A program made the translations under genes and the position numbers. Below the pieces are notes generated by a model, which ran no database searches, was not told the origin of the DNA, and saw nothing but the letters and a program-made list of their open reading frames with translations. This document shows, piece by piece, positions 54,967 to 62,300 of a stretch of 64,000 nt of DNA (the first letter of the stretch is position 1; each line of letters opens with the position of its first letter). The DNA comes from Fabrea salina (Eukaryota > Ciliophora > Heterotrichea > Heterotrichida > Fabreidae): positions 1 to 64,000 of the forward strand of contig JALIHJ010000059.1 of the NCBI GenBank assembly GCA_022984795.1, in the 5' to 3' direction.

Positions 54967-55779
54967 ATGGAACACTCTGAATGTAGTCAGGTCTTGGAAG
55001 GACTGTACTTAGGAAACTACACAGCAGCTCAGGACTTAGCCCTTCTCCAAGAAAAAGGCATTTCGAACGTAGTAATTGCTACCTTGGACCACGAGCCTCT
55101 TTACGAAGACCAACTGTCGTACTTGCAAGTGTCAGCTTTGGACTTAGAAGAAGACTTAGTTCCTCACTTTGAACAAGTTAACTTGCACATAGACGAACTC
55201 ATGCAAAGGGGCGCAAAGGTTTTGGTGCACTGGTAAGACTTATTCAGTTCTTTAGGCATGTCAAGAAGTGCAACTCTGGTTATTGCTTTCGTGATGTTTA
55301 AAAACAACTTTACTCTAGAAGAAGCTTTTAACTTCGTAAAAGACAAACACCCTAGAACCAAGCCTTCTTACGGGTTTATTCAAGAGCTTAAGAAATATGA
55401 AGCTAAAATAGTAAACCCTAATTAGTTCGGTGGCCAAAGGGCTTTTTACTGCAGAATCTGCAGACAGCAAGTGTTCTCTGCTGAAGACCTTATGCAGCAC
55501 TCTTCGCAGTCGGCCAAAAAGTTCGCTGGGAAAAGACACAGTAAACCCAGCCAAACCTGCAGTTCTATTTTTGTGGAAAAACTTGACTGGATCGCTGGCA
55601 ACACAATCAGTGGAACCATTGAGTGTCCTTACTGCAGTGCTAAGCTTGGCGAATACAACTGGTCTGGAAGGCAGTGTTCGTGTGGCAAGTTCGTGACCCC
55701 TGCTTTCCAAATGCACAGTTCTGCAGTTGATGTAAGTTTCAGCACAAACGTGTACATCTCCAAACCTAGGGTGCTTTAA
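54967..55779 (+). CDS. DUSP12: DUSP12/Yvh1 dual-specificity phosphatase, two 15-nt introns
   Basis: Three exons (54967-55232, 55248-55410, 55426-55779) give 260 residues. The phosphatase domain starts with VLEGLYLGNYTAAQD. The catalytic loop, formed only after splicing, is VHCSLGMSRSATLV (~87-100). The C-terminal zinc domain has FYCRICRQQVF, then H-x-x-x-QS, TCSSIFVEKLDWI, CPYCSAKLGEYNW, CSCGKFVTPAFQMH: the Yvh1/DUSP12 set of Cys/His ligands. Yvh1 acts in late 60S ribosome maturation (Mrt4 release) through its zinc domain. Without splicing the frame stops at once. Confidence 0.93.
55233..55247 (+). other. 15-nt intron 1 of DUSP12, inside the catalytic Cys codon
   Basis: It reads GTAAGACTTATTCAG, with A at position 10. 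Removal joins TG and T to make the catalytic Cys of HC-x5-R. It is phase 2; retained, it gives TGG TAA, a Trp followed by a stop. Confidence 0.95.
55411..55425 (+). other. 15-nt intron 2 of DUSP12
   Basis: It reads GTAAACCCTAATTAG, with A at position 10. It is phase 0, lies between the phosphatase and zinc domains, and its own final TAG is an in-frame stop if retained. Confidence 0.93.
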
Positions 55780-55788
55780 CCATAGTAA

Positions 55789-55995
55789 TTAATTAGAGTT
55801 CCTTTGTAACACTTTCTTTTTGGAGTAGTACTGGAAGTAAGCAGCTGCGTAAAATAACAAAGGCAAAGCAGCGCTGCTGAAAGTTAGTTGCTTCTTGTTC
55901 CAAAGTTTCTTAAGAGGCTCAGTTGCATAGTAACTTCCCAAGCCAAAAAAAAGCCACTGTGAAGCAGTCATGCAAGGAATACAGTCATCTGTCAT
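55789..55995 (-). CDS. Small two-helix membrane protein, possibly DMAC1-like
   Basis: The 68-residue product has an early CxxC (DCIPCMTAS) followed by two hydrophobic segments (WLFFGLGSYY and AALPLLFYAAAYF) and a basic C-terminus. The CxxC plus first helix with Gly residues resembles DMAC1/TMEM261, a mitochondrial complex I assembly protein; the match is short and uncertain. Its stop is 9 nt from the DUSP12 stop and its ATG 38 nt from the divergent VDAC ATG. Confidence 0.45.
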   Translation of the reverse strand: MTDDCIPCMTASQWLFFGLGSYYATEPLKKLWNKKQLTFSSAALPLLFYAAAYFQYYSKKKVLQRNSN

Positions 55996-56033
55996 AACAA
56001 TTAATATTGAAGTGGAATAATCAGTGGATATAA

Positions 56034-56918
56034 ATGGTAAATCTAGAAAGCTATTCTAATCTTACCAAACTCCAAGAAGACCTTCTTAAAAAAGGTTTTT
56101 GTTTCGACAACATCTTTTCGTTTTCCCTTTACTCGAAAAACCAACACGGGCTTAACCACAAAGCCTCTTACAAGCAAAAACCCAGTGCAACTCCAGTGCC
56201 TGACATGTACGCTTACACCTCTTTCGAATACAAAAACAAGGGGTTCTCCATTAAAGAAGAGTTAGAAACCACCCAGAACTACAAAACCACCTTTGAGTAC
56301 GTGCCTGAATCGCGCCCTGAGTTCAAAGGGAAGCTTGAAATGGTGTGCAACACTCTTAAAGATGAAAGAAACAACTCAGCTTCTGTGGAGTACTCCCACG
56401 AAAGAGTTAAGTCGAAGTTCACACTCACTGACACACCTGTGTTCAAAGCTAGTGCTGTAACTGGAATTGACAACTTTGGAGCTGGAGTTGACTTAGGACT
56501 CAACTTAAGTTCTTTAAGGTTCACTGACTACAACGCTGCTTTGTGGTGGTTCACTGACGACCACAGGTTTGTGCTGAAGCATGCTAGCACAAACAAAGAA
56601 GCTTACGAACTTGGAAACATCATAGGGTCGCTTTACTACAACCTTAGTCAGGAAACTAAGCTAGGTGCAGCTTTGACCTACAAGAGTAAAGCACAAGAAG
56701 GCAACGTGAACGTTGGATTTGGTTTGTCCCACCAACTAGACTCCTGCAAGCTGCTTAAGTTGAGGATGGACAGCGAAGGCATGCTTGGAGTCAACCTCAG
56801 AAGCAAGCTGAGTGACTATGTGACTATTGTGACTGCCAGTCAGTTTAACGTCAAGTCTTTGTCTCAGTCTAACTACCCTGGAATGGAGTTTGGCTTTAAG
56901 ATTAAGATAAACCAATAA
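56034..56918 (+). CDS. Mitochondrial porin (VDAC/Tom40-type beta barrel)
   Basis: The 294-residue product shows the alternating hydrophobic/polar strands of a 19-strand eukaryotic porin. Typical blocks are FSFSLYSKNQHGLNHKAS, VTGIDNFGAGVDLGLNLSS, AALWWFTDDHRFVLKHAS, GSLYYNLSQETKLGAALTYK and a final beta strand GMEFGFKIKINQ. The late YNLSQETKLGAALTY matches the VDAC segment before the last strands, so VDAC, the outer-membrane metabolite channel, is favoured over Tom40. Length (about 283 in animals) fits. Confidence 0.8.
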   Translation: MVNLESYSNLTKLQEDLLKKGFCFDNIFSFSLYSKNQHGLNHKASYKQKPSATPVPDMYAYTSFEYKNKGFSIKEELETTQNYKTTFEYVPESRPEFKGKLEMVCNTLKDERNNSASVEYSHERVKSKFTLTDTPVFKASAVTGIDNFGAGVDLGLNLSSLRFTDYNAALWWFTDDHRFVLKHASTNKEAYELGNIIGSLYYNLSQETKLGAALTYKSKAQEGNVNVGFGLSHQLDSCKLLKLRMDSEGMLGVNLRSKLSDYVTIVTASQFNVKSLSQSNYPGMEFGFKIKINQ

Positions 56919-56932
56919 CCATATAAATAGTG

Positions 56933-57346
56933 ATGCTTAACAAAGAGGAGATTGGAGAGCTTATAGACAAGCCTAGGTATACAACCTACTTCCAAAACAA
57001 GTTCCCAAAGGAACAGAAGCTCAGCAAGGTTTCCTTGAACGACATGACGGGGTCATTAACTGATAGAGCTATGAGAAACTCTTCTTCGCTGCCTGCAATA
57101 GGAAAAAGGGTTAGTTACAAGTTCAAACCTGTCAAAAAAAACCTTCACCTCAGAAGTAACTTGCTTCAGGTCAAAAGCGGTGTTGTCAGTGAAAAGGTCT
57201 GGAAGGTTTCTGGAATCTCTGTGAAAAATAAACTTAACTCCAGCCCCCCTACTGGAGGAGGTTTTTACTTGCACCAGAAAAGAGTTAACAACTGCTTTCT
57301 CAAAAACATAGGGTCTTTCAGCGACCCTTTAAATAGGAATAACTAA
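56933..57346 (+). CDS. Unknown small basic protein
   Basis: The ATG at 56933 gives 137 residues (one codon of the frame upstream is a GTG). The product is Lys/Ser/Asn-rich with no recognised domain (for example YKFKPVKKNLHLRSNLLQV). A Gly/Pro turn PPTGGGFYLHQKR lies near the end. Spacing of 14 nt to VDAC and 32 nt to the CDPK, and matching codon use, support a real gene. Confidence 0.5.
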   Translation: MLNKEEIGELIDKPRYTTYFQNKFPKEQKLSKVSLNDMTGSLTDRAMRNSSSLPAIGKRVSYKFKPVKKNLHLRSNLLQVKSGVVSEKVWKVSGISVKNKLNSSPPTGGGFYLHQKRVNNCFLKNIGSFSDPLNRNN

Positions 57347-57378
57347 AATGAATTTCTATATATTTCAGACCTTAATAA

Positions 57379-58782
57379 ATGGAAAATTTCAAACTTTCGT
57401 CCAACGATTTCGTGTTTGAAAGCGCCCAAAACCTCAGAAGAGCCTACCAGTTAGGAAGGAGGTTAGGCGAAGGGTCCTTTGGAAGCGTAAGAAGAGCTAC
57501 CCACAAGGAGTCTGGAGATGAAAGAGCTATAAAGATAATTGACAAGAAAATGCTGAACTCAAACACTGACTTAGAAAGCTTCCTGAACGAAGTTTCAATG
57601 CTTAAGTCACTAGACCACCCCAACATTGTGAAGATATTTGAGTACTACCAAGATTCAAGGAACTACTACTTAATAACTGAACTGTGTTCAGGCGGAGAAC
57701 TGTTTGACCGGATCATAACCAGAGGTTCCTTTAACGAAGCCCAAGCAGCTCACTACATGAAAGCTATTCTTTCAGTGATTGCTTACTGCCACGAAAGAAA
57801 CATAGTTCATTGCGACTTAAAACCCGAAAACTTTCTGTTTGACTCTGAAAACAGCGAAGTGCTTAAAGCTATAGACTTTGGTGCTGCTCAGTTCTTCAGA
57901 GAAGGAGAATTGCTTGAAAAAACCGTTGGAACTGTATACTACATTGCTCCTGAAGTCATTGAAAAGAACTACACCGAGAAGTGCGATGTTTGGAGTGCTG
58001 GAGTTATTATGTATATTCTACTGTGTGGGTCTCCTCCTTTTGGAGGAGAAACTGACGATGAAATCCTTGAAAACGTCAGAGAAGGAACACTGGAGTTTAA
58101 TTCCCCGGATTGGGACTCTGTAAGTGCTGAAGCTAAGCACTTAATTACCCAAATGCTAACTAGAGACCCTCAAGAAAGGATTTCAGCAAAGCAAGCACTT
58201 AGACACCCCTGGATGCTCAACGCTAGAAACGAGCCCTTAAACTCACGTGCCTCTGAGTACCTTTCAAACCTCAAAAACCTTAAATCAGAACAAGTCCTTA
58301 AAAAAGCTACACTGGCTTACATATCCTCCCACTTACTTGCGAAGCATGAAAAAGAAGAGCTGATGAACCTTTTTTGCAGCCTTGATAAAGACAACAGTGG
58401 AACTCTTTCTAGGGACGAACTGATTGAAGGGTTCCAAACAATATATGAAATGAAGGCCGGAGACACTGAGTCCGAGGTAGACAAGATCTTAGAAGAAGTA
58501 GACACCGACAAGTCCGGAGAAATTGACTACAGTGAGTTTGTGGCAGCTGCTACCAACAAACAAACCCTTTTAACAAAGGAAAACATAGAAGCAGCTTTTA
58601 AACTATTTGACGCAGACAACTCAGGAACGATCACTGCAGCTGAGCTCAAAGCCAGACTTGGAAGGAACAACACCTTTAACGAAAGCATCTGGAGCCAAAT
58701 CATATCTGAAGTAGACCAAAACCAAGATGGAGTGATTGACTTTAACGAGTTCACTGACATGATGCTTTCTAAAATATACTAA
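57379..58782 (+). CDS. Calcium-dependent protein kinase (CDPK)
   Basis: The 467-residue enzyme is a Ser/Thr kinase fused to a calmodulin-like domain, the CDPK layout shared by ciliates, apicomplexans and plants. The glycine loop is RRLGEGSFGSVRRA (~31-44), the catalytic Lys is in RAIKIIDK, the catalytic loop HCDLKPENFLF at ~144-154 and IDFGAAQFF holds the DFG. APEVIEKNYTEKCDVWSAGV follows. A junction domain leads to four EF-hands with loops DKDNSGTLSRDE, DTDKSGEIDYSE, DADNSGTITAAE and DQNQDGVIDFNE. The usual HRD Arg is Cys, so activation-loop control may be atypical. There is no Gly2 or N-terminal Cys for acylation. Its TAA overlaps the convergent gene's stop. Confidence 0.95.
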   Translation: MENFKLSSNDFVFESAQNLRRAYQLGRRLGEGSFGSVRRATHKESGDERAIKIIDKKMLNSNTDLESFLNEVSMLKSLDHPNIVKIFEYYQDSRNYYLITELCSGGELFDRIITRGSFNEAQAAHYMKAILSVIAYCHERNIVHCDLKPENFLFDSENSEVLKAIDFGAAQFFREGELLEKTVGTVYYIAPEVIEKNYTEKCDVWSAGVIMYILLCGSPPFGGETDDEILENVREGTLEFNSPDWDSVSAEAKHLITQMLTRDPQERISAKQALRHPWMLNARNEPLNSRASEYLSNLKNLKSEQVLKKATLAYISSHLLAKHEKEELMNLFCSLDKDNSGTLSRDELIEGFQTIYEMKAGDTESEVDKILEEVDTDKSGEIDYSEFVAAATNKQTLLTKENIEAAFKLFDADNSGTITAAELKARLGRNNTFNESIWSQIISEVDQNQDGVIDFNEFTDMMLSKIY

Positions 58783-59369
58783 CTAGGGTTATTTTGGAGC
58801 TTAGAAATAACTTGTGGAGGCAAAGACTTTGCTAAGTTGTCCAAACTTGTAGTAGAGTAGTCAATCCACTCAGTGTTTGGTTTAGCCACTAAGCTTTGCT
58901 TTCCGTTGTCTAAAACATACATAAGTCTAAAAGGGTTGCTTGGTCTGTTAGCCTGGGCAAAAGCCTCTTCGTAAACTTCACGCAAAGGGTTCCTAAGTGA
59001 CTCCTCAGGAACTAGTGTTTCGAGGGTGATAGAAGGAAACTGCACTAGGACTTCTTTGAATTTGGTTTTTACCAAGTGTTTGTTGGATTCTATGCTAAGT
59101 AGCTCTCTGAGGACCTGGGAAAAAAAAGAGTCTTTAGGTGGTTTTGGTCTGACTGAAACTACTATCACTTTGTAAGGCACCAAGGTACTTAGTTGTGCTT
59201 CTGATTCAATTTCTAAGTCAGGAACTGGTTTTTCACAAACAACTCTTACTTTGGAGACTGAAGCAATAGAGCAGCACTCCTGGATTGCTTTGCAAAAGGT
59301 TTCCCAGTTCAAAGTGCTTAAACTTATCCTCCTTAGAACCTGGCCTTGTCTTATTTTCAAAACATGCAT
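58779..59369 (-). CDS. Unknown protein, possible PB1-like N-terminus
   Basis: The 196-residue product begins with alternating basic and hydrophobic residues (MHVLKIRQGQVLRRISL) and a later VPYKVIVVSVRP, which recall a PB1 or ubiquitin-like fold. The rest is helical with FPSITLETLVPEESL and YEEAFAQANRPSNPFRLM. I cannot name a family. It stops with TAG, whose complement overlaps the CDPK stop (58779-58782), and starts 10 nt after the HECT gene's stop on the same strand. Confidence 0.6.
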   Translation of the reverse strand: MHVLKIRQGQVLRRISLSTLNWETFCKAIQECCSIASVSKVRVVCEKPVPDLEIESEAQLSTLVPYKVIVVSVRPKPPKDSFFSQVLRELLSIESNKHLVKTKFKEVLVQFPSITLETLVPEESLRNPLREVYEEAFAQANRPSNPFRLMYVLDNGKQSLVAKPNTEWIDYSTTSLDNLAKSLPPQVISKLQNNPS

Positions 59370-59379
59370 TATTTAATAA

Positions 59380-62300
59380 CTAAGTTTCTTCTTCCCAACC
59401 GCCTTCTGCAACCCTGTCTAAGTCAATTGCTTGGCAGTGAGTGATGGCGTAAAGCAGTTTTTCCCTCATGATCTCTTTACTGGAGTAAGCTGGAATGTCT
59501 ATTTGGAAAAAGCAAGTGTGTGCAACTGGCAAATAGTTGTCGGGGTTGCCTCCTTTGTTAAGTGCTGTGACCTTGAACCTTTTGAACTCTCTTCCAGCAG
59601 GCAGTCTTGACCTTCCCCACACAAACCTTAAGAACTGAGATCTGTCTTTAGGAGTGATTTCTCTGAGAACTTGCCAGAAGAACTGCACTTGTCTGTCGTC
59701 AGAGCTTATGTTTTCGTACTCAGTTTTGCTTATGAGCATGTCCACGTCAATGTCTGGGGCTCCACAGACCATAGTTTCTACTTGCTTCCAACTGAACAAG
59801 TTCAACAGGTTCAGTGGAACCACTATACTGAGGCCCTTCCTGATTGCTGCGTACTGTTCTTCGCCTTCCACAAGTCGGAGGTTCTCAACTAGTTTAGCGT
59901 ACTCAATTGCTCGGTAGTAAGTAACTGGGGTTTCTCTGCCTCCTTCTACAAGTTCAATGTTCCTTCCGCTGGAGTCAGTAGCCGTGAACACTAGGTTTTC
60001 AAACGCTTCAGAAAAGTTAGCACTGGTAATTCCCTGCTCGTCTAAGTTGCGAAGTATTTCAAGCATTTGGAAGCAGCACTCGTCGACTCCTTTGAGGTCA
60101 CTTACAGTGACTTCTTCAATCATTAATCTTTTCCAAAACAAAGGAGGAAGGGTTAAGTTCAGGTTGTTTTGAGTGCGAATGGCCACTCCCATTAGTTTGC
60201 CCAAGAACTGGAACAAGTCTGTGTGGAGTGTGTTGTCTGCAATGGGGTTTATGACCCAGGCGTCCCTGTTGTCTCCTACGTTGTGCACGTTGTTTTGGCT
60301 CGGAATAAACAGAGGAATGAACTTACTCATGAGTTCGTCACATATACTGCTCATGACTTCGTTGTAGGGTCCCCCTGCGTCAGTAGAACCTTCGCCCTTA
60401 AACACCACTTTAAAGATCCTTTCGGGGTTTCTGAAGCTGCGGGGAGAGTTTTTGTTGATGTTTCTGTAAAGCTGTCCAAACACACTTACTAACGCTTGGG
60501 AGTCAACTTTGCCTGAGTACTTGTGCCGCATTGCCTTGGTTCTGTCCATTGAGATTTCAGGTCTGGACTCTGTTTTGGTGGAGTTAAGTACTTGCTTAAA
60601 CATTTCGTTTTTAAGGTGGAAAAAGATGTAACCTCTGGTGCTTAAGAAAAGAGTTTGGAGTTCGTCAAGGCCTTCACGTGAGGAACTGCTTAGGTCCAGA
60701 GAAATCAAAGGCAGGATCTTCTCTACTTGCCGGTTAAAGTGAGCAATTATCCTGAACATGTCTTTTATGTCGTTCAGAGACAGGTTCTCTAGTAAGTGGA
60801 AGTGCCTCAAGTCTTCAGGCGAAGGCTTGATATCGTCAACTTCGAGTTTCAAAGGGTCTTTTCCTTCAGAGTTGCAGAGTTCATCGATGTACTGCACAAG
60901 TTGTTCTTCAGTGAACTTAGTGATGTTGTTGAGGTGCTTTTCTACGAACTTGTTCCACTGTTCCATTTGTTTCGGGTTAAGGCACTCTATAACTTTCATT
61001 TTGTTTTCTCCAGTGTAAAAAGGAGTCACTTTGAACTTGTACCCCCAAGAGTTGCCTTCTGAGCCGTGTGCTTCTTTTCTGAACCCTATAATGTCTACTT
61101 CTTCTGGAATCTGGGGTTCTTTGCTGATTAACACTTCTTCGCCTTCTTCGCTAAAACTCACTCCAAACACGTAGTTCTGCTCTCCTTCTATGTTGATGTT
61201 TCCAGAAGCCACTTCTACTGTGTTTTTGTAAAAGCCCACTGTTGACTTTTCTACGTCAAACAAAACCCCTAGTTTGTCTCCTGGTACAAGGGGCTCAGCT
61301 TGCTTCTCGTTAGTTCCGAAAAACACAGAACCGTTTACTTGGTAACAAACAGTGTTGTCTTTTACAAGGGCAATTTGCTTGTCCAAAATAGCAGGCACTA
61401 CTCCAATTTGCAGACGCGAAGCTTCGCTTAGTTTAGCCACTGTGAACTCACAGTAGTGCTTCCCAGCTTGCAATGTAAGTCCTGTTAACTGCACACTTCT
61501 TCCTTCGAAGCTGCTTATTGTTTTGGCGCGCCTTGAGTCTTGAGAAATGGCTAGGTGGTTAGGCATAACCGCTGGTTTCTTCCAAGTATGCATAGAAAGC
61601 ATCATGTAGCCACAGTTGACTGGGAAGTGGAAAAACACCTGGTCACTCTTTGCCACTACTTTCTTTTTAGAGATCTTGTTGAAAGCAGCCAAGAAACTCT
61701 CTACAGAAACTATTGAAACGTGCTGGTTACTGCCTCCGAAACAGATCACAGGTATAACTTCTTCAGCTACTTCGTTGAAAGTGTGCATGTCAACTCCGTT
61801 TTTAGCAAAGGTAATGTTGCGTTCTTCCATGTTGATAAGCATGGATATAGTGTCTCCACTGCGGTAACGAGCTTCTTGGTTAGTTATCTTTTCGCCTCGT
61901 TTGTGGAACTCCCCTGTTGTTTTCCAAGTCCACAAGTCGTGTGAGTTGTCTGAGTTAATCACTTCGTTGAGTCTGTAGTTTCCGTCGGCTTTAAAGATAC
62001 CAATGTACAAGTAGTCAGACCTGCCATCGTTGTCAACGTGGAAAGTAATCTTAACTCTGCCTTGTGAGTAACTTTCGGACCACAAAGCACACCCCCAGCC
62101 ACTGGAGTTGGTCCGCGTCACACTTCTGTTGCTGTTCGAAAAAGTAACATCTGGCCCGTGGGGGTCACTAGTCCAAGCTGCTTCGTTCAAAGAGCACTCA
62201 GAGCTGTCTTCAACAGGTTCAAGTCCAGCGCGGTCGTAAGAAAACATGATTGCGTCGTGGGAGTCCAGCAGGCTTCTTTCGTCAAACTCGATTTCTAAGA

